Origin: Variovorax terrae | Lineage (GTDB): Bacteria; Pseudomonadota; Gammaproteobacteria; Burkholderiales; Burkholderiaceae_C | Length of the DNA: 64,000 nt | Assembly (NCBI RefSeq): GCF_022809125.1 | Contig: NZ_JALGBI010000003.1 | Coordinates: forward strand, 682,001-746,000 | Reading direction: 5' to 3' | Position numbers and translations under genes: made by a program | The notes under the pieces: generated by a model | What the model was told of the DNA's origin: nothing | The model's database searches: none | The model's input: the letters and a program-made list of their open reading frames with translations, nothing else | Shown: positions 46,018 to 54,614 of the stretch, piece by piece | Numbering within the stretch: the first letter of the stretch is position 1 | Layout of the letters: each line of letters starts with the position of its first letter

Positions 46018-46668
46018 ATGGCAGGCACGACAGGCGCCCCCCGCGCGCGCAGCACCTACCGTCACGGCGACCTGCGGCGCGCGCTGCTGGACGCCGGCAT
46101 CGCGCTGGCGCGCGCGGGCGGCCCCGATGCGATCGTGCTGCGCGAAGCCACCCGGCAGGCGGGCGTGGTGCCCAATGCGGCCTACCGGCACTTTGCCAGC
46201 CGGCTCGAGCTGTTGCAGGCGGTGCGCGCGGCCGCGCTGGCGGCGGTGGCGGTGTCGATGGAAACCGAACTGGCCCGCCTGCGCCGCAGCCGCAGCAGCC
46301 CGGCCGAGGCGGCGCGCGCCAGCCTGCGCGCCGTCGGCACCGGCTACCTGCAGTTCGCGCAGGCCGAGCCGGGCCTGTTCCGCACGGCGTTCTCGGTGCC
46401 GGACGAGGTCGAAGGCGAAACCGATCCGGCCATGGCCGGCCAGAGCGGCCTGAACCCGTTCCAGCTGCTGGGCGCGGCCCTCGACCGGCTGGTCGAGGCC
46501 GGCGTGCTGCCGGGCGGGCAGCGCCCGGGGGCCGAGTACCTGGCCTGGTCGGCCGTGCATGGCCTGGCCCTGCTGATCATCGACGGGCCGCTGCGCAACA
46601 TGACGCGGGCGCAGACGCGGGCGATGGGCCAGCGCCTGCTGGACATGGTGGAGAAGGGCCTGTCCTGA
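46018..46668 (+). CDS. TetR family transcriptional regulator
   Basis: 216 residues. The N-terminal TetR helix-turn-helix reads TYRHGDLRRALLDAGIALARAGGPDAIVLREATRQAGVVPNAAYRHFASRLELLQAV, followed by the TetR C-terminal ligand domain with GLFRTAF and LAWSAVHGLALLIIDGP. It is divergent from the VOC / SDR / MFS operon, which it probably represses together with itself through the paired operators. Confidence 0.93.
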   Translation: MAGTTGAPRARSTYRHGDLRRALLDAGIALARAGGPDAIVLREATRQAGVVPNAAYRHFASRLELLQAVRAAALAAVAVSMETELARLRRSRSSPAEAARASLRAVGTGYLQFAQAEPGLFRTAFSVPDEVEGETDPAMAGQSGLNPFQLLGAALDRLVEAGVLPGGQRPGAEYLAWSAVHGLALLIIDGPLRNMTRAQTRAMGQRLLDMVEKGLS

Positions 46669-46706
46669 GGGATTGCGAGCAGGCGCTCAGGCGCCCGCCG
46701 GCCGCG

Positions 46707-47978
46707 CTACGCGGGCGCCGAATACGCCAGGCCCGAGGCCACGCCGCCGAACAGGTCGCCCTCCACCAGCTCGGTGCCGCCGAATTCGCGGCGCAGCGCC
46801 TGCTGCAGCGGCTTGAGGGCCGACGAACCGCCGGTGAGGTAGATCGCGTCGGGCCCGCCGCGCGGCAGGCCGGCCAGCGTCAGGCATTCGCGCGCGCAGG
46901 CCACGACGCGAGCCAGCAGCGCCTGCAAATGGTCGGCCAGGGCCTGCGGCCCGATCTCGGCGCCCAGGCCGGGCTCGATGAACGAGAGGTCGATGGCCGC
47001 GCCGCCGCCCGAGACCGAGCAGTCGATCTTGGCCGCCTCCACCGCGTTGGCGATGCGGTGGCCGTGGCGCTGCGCGAGCACGGTCACCAGCCGCCCGTGC
47101 AGCCGCGTGTCGCGGTAGGCGCTGCGCAGCGCCTGCGCCTCGCGCAGCGCCCGTGCGGTCTGGCGCCAGTGGATCAGGTGCCAGGTCGACAGGTCGTGGA
47201 ACACGGCGCTTGGCACCTCGCGGCCCTGCGGCCCCTGGTGGCGCAGCCCCAGGAGCGGCATCACCTGTTCCAGGTTGAGCCGGTGGTCGAAGTCGGTGCC
47301 GCCGATGTGCACGCCGCTGGTGGCGAGGATGTCGTCGCTGCGGTCGCGCCCGGCCGCGCGTCGCCGGCGTTCGGGGCCGAGCCGCACCACGGTGAAGTCG
47401 GAAGTGCCGCCGCCGATGTCCACGATCAGCGCGAGGCATTCCTTCGTGACGCGGCGCTCGTAGTCGAAGGCCGCGGCGATGGGTTCGAGCTGGAACGAGA
47501 GCTCGCCGTCGAACCCGGCCTGGCGCGCCGCCTGCAGCAGCATGGCCTGCGCCTCGCGGTCGCGCTCGGGCGCGTCGTCCACGAAATGCACCGGCCGGCC
47601 CAGCACCACGCGCGCGGGCGGCTGGCCGGTGTGGCGCGCGGCGCGCTCGCGCAGCTCGGCCAGGAAGGTGGCGATGATGTCTTGGAAGCTGAGCGGCTGG
47701 CCGTTGACCAGGGTTTTTTCGAGCAGCAGTGGGCTGCCCAGCAGGCTCTTGAGCGAGCGCATCAGGCGGCCTTCGGCGCCGCTCAGGTACAGGCCGATGG
47801 CTTCGCGGCCGAAATGGGTGCTGTGGTCTTCCGCGTTGTAGAAGATCGCGGTGGGCAACGCCGTGGCGGCGCCTTCGAGCGGGATCAGACGGGCATCGCC
47901 CTCGACGCCGGCCCAGGCCGCCGCGGAGTTGGAGGTGCCGAAGTCGATGCCGAGCGTGCCCTGTTCAGAACGGGTCAT
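46707..47978 (-). CDS. Hsp70 family protein, YegD-like
   Basis: 423 residues. Hsp70/actin ATPase motifs: LGIDFGTSNSAAAW (phosphate 1), LIVDIGGGTSDFTVVRL (phosphate 2) and IYLTGGSSALKPLQ (adenosine). The substrate-binding domain of DnaK is absent, as in E. coli YegD. It is probably an atypical chaperone; the client is unknown. Its transcript start region abuts the terminator-like sequence after cinA. Confidence 0.92.
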   Translation of the reverse strand: MTRSEQGTLGIDFGTSNSAAAWAGVEGDARLIPLEGAATALPTAIFYNAEDHSTHFGREAIGLYLSGAEGRLMRSLKSLLGSPLLLEKTLVNGQPLSFQDIIATFLAELRERAARHTGQPPARVVLGRPVHFVDDAPERDREAQAMLLQAARQAGFDGELSFQLEPIAAAFDYERRVTKECLALIVDIGGGTSDFTVVRLGPERRRRAAGRDRSDDILATSGVHIGGTDFDHRLNLEQVMPLLGLRHQGPQGREVPSAVFHDLSTWHLIHWRQTARALREAQALRSAYRDTRLHGRLVTVLAQRHGHRIANAVEAAKIDCSVSGGGAAIDLSFIEPGLGAEIGPQALADHLQALLARVVACARECLTLAGLPRGGPDAIYLTGGSSALKPLQQALRREFGGTELVEGDLFGGVASGLAYSAPA

Positions 47979-47996
47979 GGATGAGATGGGTGCAGG

Positions 47997-48044
47997 AAGG
48001 AAAAAGCCCGCGCGGCAGCCGCAGGGCGCGCGCCGGGGGCTGGA
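47997..48044 (-). terminator. Possible terminator after cinA
   Basis: On the minus strand, GC-rich sequence with AGCCC and GGGCT arms is followed by TTTTT, about 50 bases after the cinA stop and just before the Hsp70 gene. The long GC-rich loop makes the fold uncertain. Confidence 0.4.
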
Positions 48045-48095
48045 TACTAACCGCTTTGCGGGGGGGCCGCCGTTCTAAGAGACTGTGAACAGGCT

Positions 48096-48566
48096 CTAAC
48101 GCAGCAGTTCGGTCAGCCGCTGCAGCGCATGCTGCACCGTGGCGGCGCGCACGGCGGCGCGGTCGCCGCCGAAATGCTGCGCTTGCGAGGTGGTGCGGCC
48201 CTGTACGCACCAGCCGAACCAGACCAGGCCCACGGGTTTGTCAGGGCTGCCGCCGCTGGGGCCGGCCACGCCGGTGACGGCCACGGCCACCTGGGCCCGC
48301 GAGTGCGCGAGCGCGCCCTCGGCCATGGCGCGCGCCACCGGCTCGCTCACGGCGCCATGCTGCGCGATCAGCGCGGCGTCCACGCCCAGCAGCTCGGTCT
48401 TGGCCTCGTTGGAGTAGGTCACGAAGCCGCGCTCGAACCAGTTGCTCGAGCCCGCGAGGTCGGTGCAGGCGCCGGCGATCAGGCCGCCGGTGCAACTCTC
48501 GGCGGTGGCCATCATCCAGCCGCGTTTTTGAAGCAAATCGGCCAGAGGTCCAGGTGCTGCGGTCAT
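48096..48566 (-). CDS. cinA: CinA C-terminal-type nicotinamide-nucleotide amidohydrolase (PncC)
   Basis: 156 residues, the stand-alone PncC/YgaD length. Signature: TAESCTGGLIAGACTDLAGSSNWFERGFVTYSNEAK and GVAGPSGGSPDKPVGLVWFGW. It deamidates NMN to nicotinate mononucleotide in the NAD salvage cycle. It follows pgpA by 31 bases. The start codon, the first ~14 codons and the AGGAG ribosome site (48573-48577, 6 bases before the ATG) all lie within a dispersed repeat. Confidence 0.94.
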   Translation of the reverse strand: MTAAPGPLADLLQKRGWMMATAESCTGGLIAGACTDLAGSSNWFERGFVTYSNEAKTELLGVDAALIAQHGAVSEPVARAMAEGALAHSRAQVAVAVTGVAGPSGGSPDKPVGLVWFGWCVQGRTTSQAQHFGGDRAAVRAATVQHALQRLTELLR

Positions 48567-48590
48567 TGTTTGCTCCTGTTTTGATAGCGA
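48524..48590 (+). repeat. Dispersed AT-rich repeat, copy 8 (cinA start region)
   Basis: Near-match to copy 1: T-run, GAAGCAAATCGGCC, AGGTCCAGG, and a GCTCC...GATAGC end. It spans the pgpA-cinA junction and contains the cinA start codon and Shine-Dalgarno sequence. Confidence 0.78.
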
Positions 48591-48597
48591 TTTGGGT

Positions 48598-49179
48598 TCA
48601 CCAGAAGCGCCAGGCCGCGATCACCAGCAGGGCGCAGAAGGCGGCCACCAGGTCGTCGAACAGGATGCCGAAGCCAGCGCGCGCCCAGTCGGCCGTGCGG
48701 TGCGAGGCCGGCGAAATCTTGAAGCGGCGGTCGGCCCAGCCCACCGGCCCGGGCTTGGCCGCGTCGAAGAAGCGGAACAGCGCGAACGCCGCGAGCTGGC
48801 CCCACAGCCCGGCGGGGGTGACCAGCCAGAGCACCAGCCAGAACGCCACCACCTCGTCCCAGACGACGCTGCCGGGATCGGCCACGCGCATGTGCCGCGC
48901 CGTCACGCTGCAGGCCCACCAGCCCACCAGCAGCGAGGCGCCGATCAATAGGCCCATCTGGCGCTCGCTCAGGTGCGGCTGCATCACCAGGAAGGCGAGC
49001 CAGGCCCACAGCGTGCCGGCGGTGCCGGGCGCCACCGGCGACAGGCCGGAGCCGAAGCCCAGCGCGATGAAGTGCGCCGGGTGCGACAGCAGGAACCGCG
49101 CATTGGGGCGGGCGATCGGCGCGGGCGCCGGTGCGGCGGAGGGCGGAGGTGGGGGAAAGTCCAGGGGCATGTTCATCAT
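48598..49179 (-). CDS. pgpA: Phosphatidylglycerophosphatase A
   Basis: 193 residues. PgpA motifs: GFGSGLSPVAPGTAGTLWAWL, DPGSVVWDEVVAFWLVL and FFDAAKPGPVGWADRRF, with several membrane segments. It dephosphorylates phosphatidylglycerol phosphate. thiL, its usual upstream neighbour, is absent from this position; a LysR gene overlaps its start by 4 bases instead (ATGA). Confidence 0.95.
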   Translation of the reverse strand: MMNMPLDFPPPPPSAAPAPAPIARPNARFLLSHPAHFIALGFGSGLSPVAPGTAGTLWAWLAFLVMQPHLSERQMGLLIGASLLVGWWACSVTARHMRVADPGSVVWDEVVAFWLVLWLVTPAGLWGQLAAFALFRFFDAAKPGPVGWADRRFKISPASHRTADWARAGFGILFDDLVAAFCALLVIAAWRFW

Positions 49180-50084
49180 GAGGAGGGCTGGATGCTGCCG
49201 AACCAGTCGGCCCAGTAGTCGATGCAGGCCTTGATCTTGGGCAGGCGGTGGCGCTGGGGCTGCATCATGGCGTAGATCGGGAAGTGCTTGGCGTCGGTGT
49301 GGCTCTCGAGCAGCCGCACCAGGCGGCCCTCGGCCACCAGCGGCGCGGCGATGAGGTCGTTGCAGCGGCAGATGCCCAGGTGGTTGAGCACCATCGACAT
49401 CATGATGCCGGTGGAGGCCGTGCGGTAGTGGCCCTGCATCTGCCGCGCCACCGGCTCGCCGTCGAGCAGGAAGGGCCAGCGGTTCAGGTGCAGCGCCGCG
49501 CTGTTGGTGATGAGCTTGTGCTCGGCCAGCTCGTCGGGGTGGCTCGGCGTGCCATGGCGCTGCAGGTACTGCGGGCTGGCGTAGAGGTAGCGGCTGTGGT
49601 GGCCGATCTCGCGTGCGATCACGGCCTCGGTGTGGGTGGAGCCGGTGCGGATCGCGATGTCCACGCCCTCGCGCGCCATGTCCACCAGCCGGTCGTCGGC
49701 ATGGATGTCCACCTGCAGCCGCGGGTAGCGCTCGGTCAGGCCCGCCAGGCTGGGCACGATCATGTAGTGCGCCATCGAGGGGCTCACGGCCAGCCGCACC
49801 ACGCCGCCGATGTCGCGCGTCTTCCTGGCGAACTCGGCCTCCAGCTCGCTGAAGGTGCCGCCCACGCGGTGGCAGTAGTCGAGGAAGGTCTCGCCCTCGG
49901 CGGTGAGCAGCAGGCCGTGGGTCGAGCGGTGCACCAGCCGCGCGCTGCAGGCCCGCTCGATGCGGCTCAGCGTGCGCGAGACCTGGCTCACCGGCACGCC
50001 GCGCTCGCGCGCCACGGCCGACAGCGTGCCGAGTTCGGCCACGCGCGCGAACAGATGCATGTCGTCGAAAACCAGGTCCCTCAT
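49176..50084 (-). CDS. LysR family transcriptional regulator
   Basis: 302 residues from MRDLVFDDMHLFARVAELGTLSAVARERGVPVSQVSRTLSRIERA. Effector domain: RLAVSPSMAHYMIVPSLAG, VDIAIRTGSTHTEAVIAREIG. It is divergent from the small ORF / tautomerase pair and probably controls it. Its stop codon overlaps the pgpA start, so pgpA translation is now coupled to this regulator. Confidence 0.93.
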   Translation of the reverse strand: MRDLVFDDMHLFARVAELGTLSAVARERGVPVSQVSRTLSRIERACSARLVHRSTHGLLLTAEGETFLDYCHRVGGTFSELEAEFARKTRDIGGVVRLAVSPSMAHYMIVPSLAGLTERYPRLQVDIHADDRLVDMAREGVDIAIRTGSTHTEAVIAREIGHHSRYLYASPQYLQRHGTPSHPDELAEHKLITNSAALHLNRWPFLLDGEPVARQMQGHYRTASTGIMMSMVLNHLGICRCNDLIAAPLVAEGRLVRLLESHTDAKHFPIYAMMQPQRHRLPKIKACIDYWADWFGSIQPSS

Positions 50085-50112
50085 GGCCCCATGGTAACGG
50101 GGTGGGCGCGCC

Positions 50113-50135
50113 GGTGTTGCAGGCGCTGCAACACC
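50113..50135. promoter_or_regulatory. LysR operator candidate, 23-bp palindrome
   Basis: Perfect 10-bp arms GGTGTTGCAG and CTGCAACACC around GCG, in the 124-base gap between the LysR gene and the divergent small ORF. A further half site TTTGCAGCG follows at about 50138-50147. The T-N11-A spacing and symmetry suit a LysR recognition site. Confidence 0.68.
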
Positions 50136-50208
50136 CATTTGCAGCGCGGGCGCTTTCCGCGCGGCCGCGGCTTGCCTACAGTGGGCTGGCCACAGGAAAG
50201 GAACCGTC

Positions 50209-50415
50209 ATGAACACCGCCACCCCCCGCAGGCCGCTGTCCGACAGGGCCCTGATCGATGCCGCCAAGGCCTGCGCCCCGCGCCTGCGCCGGGAGGCCAT
50301 TGCGCATTTCTGGCAGGAGGCGCCGGCCGTCCTGGCGCGTGCGGCGCGGGTGCTTGGCCGCCAGCCGGGCCGCAAGACCTCTGCCGCGCAACTGCGCCCG
50401 CAGGCAGGAGCCTGA
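50209..50415 (+). CDS. Small protein of unknown function
   Basis: 68 residues (MNTATPRRPLSDRALIDAAKACAPRL...), basic and helical, with no signal peptide and no family that I recognise. An AAAGGAA ribosome site precedes the ATG. The start of the tautomerase gene follows 1 base after its stop, and it faces the LysR operator, so it is probably translated as the first gene of that pair. Confidence 0.55.
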   Translation: MNTATPRRPLSDRALIDAAKACAPRLRREAIAHFWQEAPAVLARAARVLGRQPGRKTSAAQLRPQAGA

Positions 50416-50416
50416 G

Positions 50417-50836
50417 ATGCCGACCCTGCACCTGAAGATCGCGCCGTTGCAGAACCCCGAGCGCTACCAGTCGCTGGCGCGCGCGCTGACCGAGATCACG
50501 GCGCGCGTGCTGGGCAAGCGCGCCGAGGTCACCGCCGTCGTCATCGACGACCTGCCTGCCGCGCGCTGGTATGTGGGCGGCGCCGACGTGCAGCAGCCGA
50601 CGGCGATGCTCGAGATCAGCATCACCCAGGGCACCAACACCGCGGCGCAGAAGGCCGCCTTCATCGCGGCCGCGTTTGCCGAGCTGCAGCGCCAGCTGGC
50701 CCATGGCGGCCCGCTGGAGCCGGCCAGCTACGTGATCGTGCGCGAGCTGCCAGCCACCGACTGGGGCTATGGCGGCCAGACCCAGCAGGCGCGCCAGGAC
50801 GCGCGCTGGCGCCAGCGCGAGCCGGCGCACGCCTGA
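50417..50836 (+). CDS. Tautomerase family protein (4-oxalocrotonate tautomerase-like)
   Basis: 139 residues from MPTLHLKIAPLQNPERYQSLARALTEITARVLGKRAEVTAVVIDDLPAARWYVGG. After loss of Met the N-terminal Pro would be the catalytic base. It is about twice the length of 4-OT (62 residues), so it is likely to be a fused or two-domain member such as those acting on ring-cleavage products. It is next to an FAD monooxygenase and a Bug receptor, which fits aromatic degradation. Confidence 0.8.
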   Translation: MPTLHLKIAPLQNPERYQSLARALTEITARVLGKRAEVTAVVIDDLPAARWYVGGADVQQPTAMLEISITQGTNTAAQKAAFIAAAFAELQRQLAHGGPLEPASYVIVRELPATDWGYGGQTQQARQDARWRQREPAHA

Positions 50837-50852
50837 GGCCTGTTCACAGGCC
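50837..50852. terminator. Hairpin between convergent tautomerase and monooxygenase genes
   Basis: Perfect 6-bp stem GGCCTG-TTCA-CAGGCC directly after the tautomerase stop. There is no T tract, so it may act as a bidirectional hairpin rather than a strong intrinsic terminator. Confidence 0.4.
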
Positions 50853-50866
50853 CCCAGGCCGGCGCG

Positions 50867-52549
50867 TCAGGCTGCCAGCGGCAATGCGGCGGGTGCGGTG
50901 GCGCCGCGCAGTTGCTCCACCAGCGCCTGCGGCTGCGCCGGCAGCCGGTCGCCGCGCCACACCACCTGCTGGTCGGCCCGGCACAGCACCAGCGCGTGGC
51001 GGTAGGCCTCGGGCACGGCGTTGCCCCGGGCCCGCACGTCCAGCAGCGCCAGCGGTAGGCCGCGCGCCTGCGCGGCCGCCAGCAGCGGCGCGGCATCGGC
51101 CTGCCCATCGAAGCGCAGCAACGTGTAGCCCGGGCCAAAGGCGTCGTACAGCGAGCGGCCGTCGGCCAGCCAGAAGTGGGGCGCGCGGCAGCCCGGCACG
51201 GTGGACGGCGTGAAGCCGCCCATGGTGTAGGCCGGCGGCGCTTCCTCGTCGCTCGCGATGATCGGCGAGCCGGTGTAGTAGTAGCCGAAGTTCAGGCCTC
51301 CGCAGCAGAACTGCTGCACGTTGAGCTCGTAGGCCTCCTGGCCGATCAGCGCGCGCGCGGCCTCGCCTTCGGCGTCCTGGGCCTCGATGTTCGGCGGCAC
51401 GGCGCGGCGCGCCTTGATCATCTTCTGCGCATGGTCCATCGCGAAGTGCGAGACCTGTTCGGTGATCGGCTGGCGCTCGGCCTCGTAGGCGTCGAGAATG
51501 GCCTCTTCGGCCCAGCCCTGCACCCGTGCGGCCAGCAGCCACGACAGGTTGATCGCGTCGGCGATGCCCGCGTTCATGCCGTAGCCCGCGTAAGGCACCC
51601 ACAGGTGGGCGGCGTCGCCCGCGAGGAACACCCTGCGGTCGCGGAAGCGGTTGGCCACCAGGCGGCGGCCGACCCAGTCCTCCTTGGTGATGACCTCGTA
51701 GGCGAAGTCCGCGCCCACGCCCAGGATCTCGCGGATGGCCCAGTCGCGGTCCACCGAATCGAACTCGGGCTCTTCGGCGTTCAGGTGGTTGTGCACCAGC
51801 CAGGTGTCATGGCCGTCGATCGCGAACATGGTGCCGCAGCGGCGCGGGTTGACCGAGTAGTACGACCACGCGGGCTTGCCCGGGATCAGGCCCTTGAGCT
51901 GCGGCGCGCGGATGTAGGTGGACTGCACGCGCTGGATCACGGCCGTGCCTTCGAGCCTGGCGCCGATCTGCTTGCGCACACCCGAGCTGCCGCCGTCGCA
52001 GCCCACGAGGTAGCGGCAGCGCAGCGTGCGCGTGGCGCCCGTGTCCAGGTCCAGCAGCGTGGCGCTGACGCCGTCGTCGTCCTGCGTGAAGCCGGTGACC
52101 TGGGTGCGGTTGAGCAGGGTGACGCCGGGCTGGGCCGCCGCGTGCTCGAGCAGGATGGGTTCGAGGAACAGCTGGTTGATGCGGTGCGGCGGCTCGGGCG
52201 TGGGCCACCAGGCGTCGGGGCCCTCGGTCTCGGTGTAGCGGTCGCGCCGGCAGGGAATGGGGATGCGCGTGAGCTCGATGCCGGTCACGCTGGTGCGGAA
52301 CACCACGTCGTTCGGATAGTCCTCGGGCAGGCCGGCGTCGCGCAGCTTCTGCGCCACGCCGAGGCGGCGGAACTGCTCCATGGTGCGCGCCGACACGTGG
52401 TTGCACTTGACATTGGGCGGCTCGGCATAGCGCCGGATCTCGGCAACCGTTACCTTCACGCCGCGCCCGGCCAGATCCATCGCCAGCGTCAGGCCCACCG
52501 GGCCGGCGCCGACGACCAGCACGTCGGTCTGCATCTCGTTGCTCGTCAT
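50867..52549 (-). CDS. FAD-dependent aromatic monooxygenase (MhpA/PheA/TfdB type)
   Basis: 560 residues. FAD motifs: VLVVGAGPVGLTLAMDLAGRG (GxGxxG), YLVGCDGGSSGVRKQIG (DG) and RRVFLAGDAAHLWVPYAGYGMNAGIADAINLSW (GD). The C-terminal thioredoxin-like domain (about 440-560) is shared with phenol and 3-hydroxyphenylpropionate hydroxylases. The enzyme would hydroxylate an aromatic acid or phenol with NAD(P)H. It lies 18 bases after the Bug gene in one operon, with a LysR gene divergent upstream. Confidence 0.9.
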   Translation of the reverse strand: MTSNEMQTDVLVVGAGPVGLTLAMDLAGRGVKVTVAEIRRYAEPPNVKCNHVSARTMEQFRRLGVAQKLRDAGLPEDYPNDVVFRTSVTGIELTRIPIPCRRDRYTETEGPDAWWPTPEPPHRINQLFLEPILLEHAAAQPGVTLLNRTQVTGFTQDDDGVSATLLDLDTGATRTLRCRYLVGCDGGSSGVRKQIGARLEGTAVIQRVQSTYIRAPQLKGLIPGKPAWSYYSVNPRRCGTMFAIDGHDTWLVHNHLNAEEPEFDSVDRDWAIREILGVGADFAYEVITKEDWVGRRLVANRFRDRRVFLAGDAAHLWVPYAGYGMNAGIADAINLSWLLAARVQGWAEEAILDAYEAERQPITEQVSHFAMDHAQKMIKARRAVPPNIEAQDAEGEAARALIGQEAYELNVQQFCCGGLNFGYYYTGSPIIASDEEAPPAYTMGGFTPSTVPGCRAPHFWLADGRSLYDAFGPGYTLLRFDGQADAAPLLAAAQARGLPLALLDVRARGNAVPEAYRHALVLCRADQQVVWRGDRLPAQPQALVEQLRGATAPAALPLAA

Positions 52550-52567
52550 GACTTGTTTGATTCCTGT

Positions 52568-53560
52568 TCAGTCCAGCTTGATGTCGGCGGTCTTGATCAC
52601 CTTGGCCCACTTGCGGGTCTCCGACTGGAGGTAGCGCTCGAAATCCTCCACCTTGGTGGGCGCAGGCTCCACGCCCAGGCCGCGCATGCTGGCCTTGGTG
52701 GCTTCGTCGTTGAGCGCGGCGGTGAACTCCGCGTTCAGCCGCGCGATGATGGGCTGCGGCGTGCCGGCCGGCGCCACCAGGCCGAACCAGCCGGTGGAGT
52801 CGTAGCCCGGCAGGCCGGCCTCCGACACCGTGGGCACCTCGGGCAGCATGGCCAGGCGCTGCGGGCTGGTCACGGCGTAGGCGACCAGCTTGCCGGCCTT
52901 GATGTGCTGCAGCGCCGAGGGCAGGTCCACCACGGCCAGCGGGATCTGGCCCGAGAGCACGTCCAGCGCCGCCGGGCCCGAGCCGCGGTACGGCACCTCG
53001 ACCAGCCTCACCTCGGCCATCTGGCCCAGCAGCGCGGCCGACAGGTGCATGGCCGTGCCGTTGCCGCCATGCGCGATGGACAGCTTGCCCGGCTGGGCCT
53101 TGGCCAGCGCGATCAGGTCGCGCAGGTTCTTCGGGCCCAGTGAGGGGTGGCCGATGATGACGAACGGAATCGCCGCCAGCATGGTCACGGGCTTGAAGTC
53201 CTTGATCGGGTCGAACGGCATCTGCGCGTAGAGGCTCACATTGGCGGTGAGCCCGCCGGCCGCGCCCACGCCCAGCGTGTAGCCGTCGGCCGGGGCCTTG
53301 GCCACCACCGAGAGGCCGATGTTGCCGCCCGCGCCGGGCCGGTTGTCCACGATGACCTGCTGGCCGAGCTTGTCGTTCAGGCGCGGCAGCAGCATGCGCA
53401 CCACGGCGTCGCTGCTGCCGCCGGGCGGGAAGGTCACGACCACGCGGATCGGCTTGGTGGGGTAGTCGCTGCGGGCGGCGGGGGCTTGCGCCTGGGCCTG
53501 GGCGCCCAGCACGGCGGCGCTGGCTGCGAACACTGCCAGCGTGCGGATGATGCGGTTCAT
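52568..53560 (-). CDS. Bug/TctC family periplasmic substrate-binding protein
   Basis: 330 residues from MNRIIRTLAVFAASAAVLGAQAQAQA (signal peptide). Bug signatures: PIRVVVTFPPGGSSDAVVRMLLPRLN, VDNRPGAGGNIGLSVV and EVPYRGSGPAALDVLSGQI. It is the first gene of an operon with the aromatic monooxygenase and is probably the receptor for its aromatic acid substrate. A LysR gene is divergent 130 bases upstream. Confidence 0.93.
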   Translation of the reverse strand: MNRIIRTLAVFAASAAVLGAQAQAQAPAARSDYPTKPIRVVVTFPPGGSSDAVVRMLLPRLNDKLGQQVIVDNRPGAGGNIGLSVVAKAPADGYTLGVGAAGGLTANVSLYAQMPFDPIKDFKPVTMLAAIPFVIIGHPSLGPKNLRDLIALAKAQPGKLSIAHGGNGTAMHLSAALLGQMAEVRLVEVPYRGSGPAALDVLSGQIPLAVVDLPSALQHIKAGKLVAYAVTSPQRLAMLPEVPTVSEAGLPGYDSTGWFGLVAPAGTPQPIIARLNAEFTAALNDEATKASMRGLGVEPAPTKVEDFERYLQSETRKWAKVIKTADIKLD

Positions 53561-53640
53561 GAGGTTGTCTCCTGGTGGCGGCGGGCCGCGCCTTGGGGCG
53601 CTGGCCTGCCTTGTCTCCGAAGAGCGCATTGGAACCGTGA

Positions 53641-53660
53641 TCGATTCATTCGTAAATCGA
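53641..53660. promoter_or_regulatory. LysR operator candidate between Bug operon and LysR gene
   Basis: Perfect inverted repeat TCGATT-N8-AATCGA in the AT-rich gap (53561-53690) between the divergent Bug/monooxygenase operon and the LysR gene, 31 bases before the LysR start. Confidence 0.5.
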
Positions 53661-53690
53661 AAAATTCAAAACCAAATATGATGTAACTTC

Positions 53691-54614
53691 ATGAATCAAA
53701 GCTTCACGCCCACGCTGCGCCAGCTGCGCGCCTTCATGGCCGTGTACCAGCTGCGCAAGCTCAGCGCGGCGGCCACGCAGCTGTTCGTCACGCAGTCGGC
53801 GGTGAGCGTGCTGATCCGCCAGATGGAAGAAGGCCTGGGCGTGCGCCTGTTCGACCGCACCACGCGCTCGCTGCAGCCCACCGAGGCCGCGCGCGAGGCC
53901 GTGGCGGTGGCCGAGCGCATTCTGCGCGACGTCGACGCGCTGGGTGCGGGCTTTCGCGACCTCACGCAACTGCGGCGCGGGCGCGTGTGCCTGGCCGTCA
54001 CGCCCACGCTGGGCGAGATATTGCTGCCCGGCGTGATCCGCCGCTTCGTGGCGCTGCATCCCGAGATCCGCGTGGTGGTGGATGACTGCGCACCCGACCA
54101 GTTCGTGCCGCGCATCCTGGGCGAGCATGTGGAGTTCGGCATCGGCACGCCCGAGCGCGCCGGCGCCGACGTGGACACGCAGCCGCTGCTGCGCGACCAC
54201 CTGAGCCTGGTCTGCGCGCCAGACCACCCGCTGGCGCGCGCCCGCAGCGTGCGCTGGGCCGACCTGGCCGGCCACCCCGTCATCACCGTGCGGCCGGGCT
54301 ACGGCATCCGCCCGATGATCGACGCCACCGCGGCCAAGGCGGGCGTGACGCTAGAGGTGGTGAACGAGGTGGCGTTCCTGTCCACCGCGCTGTGGATGAC
54401 GGCCAGCGGCCTGGGCGCCTCCATCATGCCCGCGGCCTATGCCGCGGCGGCCCGCCAGCCGGGCCTGGTGATCAAGCCGCTGGCGGCGCCGCGCGTCTCG
54501 CGCGACGTGGCCGTGGTGACCAAGCGCGGCCGCTCGCTGTCGCCGGCGTGCGAGCGCTTTATTGCGGTGATGCGGGCGGAGCTGGGGCGGAGTCGGGGTG
54601 TGGAGCGGGTCTGA
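53691..54614 (+). CDS. LysR family transcriptional regulator
   Basis: 307 residues. Winged helix TLRQLRAFMAVYQLRKLSAAATQLFVTQSAVSVLIRQMEEGLGVRLFDRTTRSLQPTEAAREA; CysB/CbbR-type effector domain (LAVTPTLGEILLPGVIRRFVALHPEIRVVV, VEFGIGTPERAGADVDTQPLL). It is divergent from the Bug / FAD monooxygenase operon, so it probably activates it in response to the aromatic substrate. Confidence 0.93.
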   Translation: MNQSFTPTLRQLRAFMAVYQLRKLSAAATQLFVTQSAVSVLIRQMEEGLGVRLFDRTTRSLQPTEAAREAVAVAERILRDVDALGAGFRDLTQLRRGRVCLAVTPTLGEILLPGVIRRFVALHPEIRVVVDDCAPDQFVPRILGEHVEFGIGTPERAGADVDTQPLLRDHLSLVCAPDHPLARARSVRWADLAGHPVITVRPGYGIRPMIDATAAKAGVTLEVVNEVAFLSTALWMTASGLGASIMPAAYAAAARQPGLVIKPLAAPRVSRDVAVVTKRGRSLSPACERFIAVMRAELGRSRGVERV

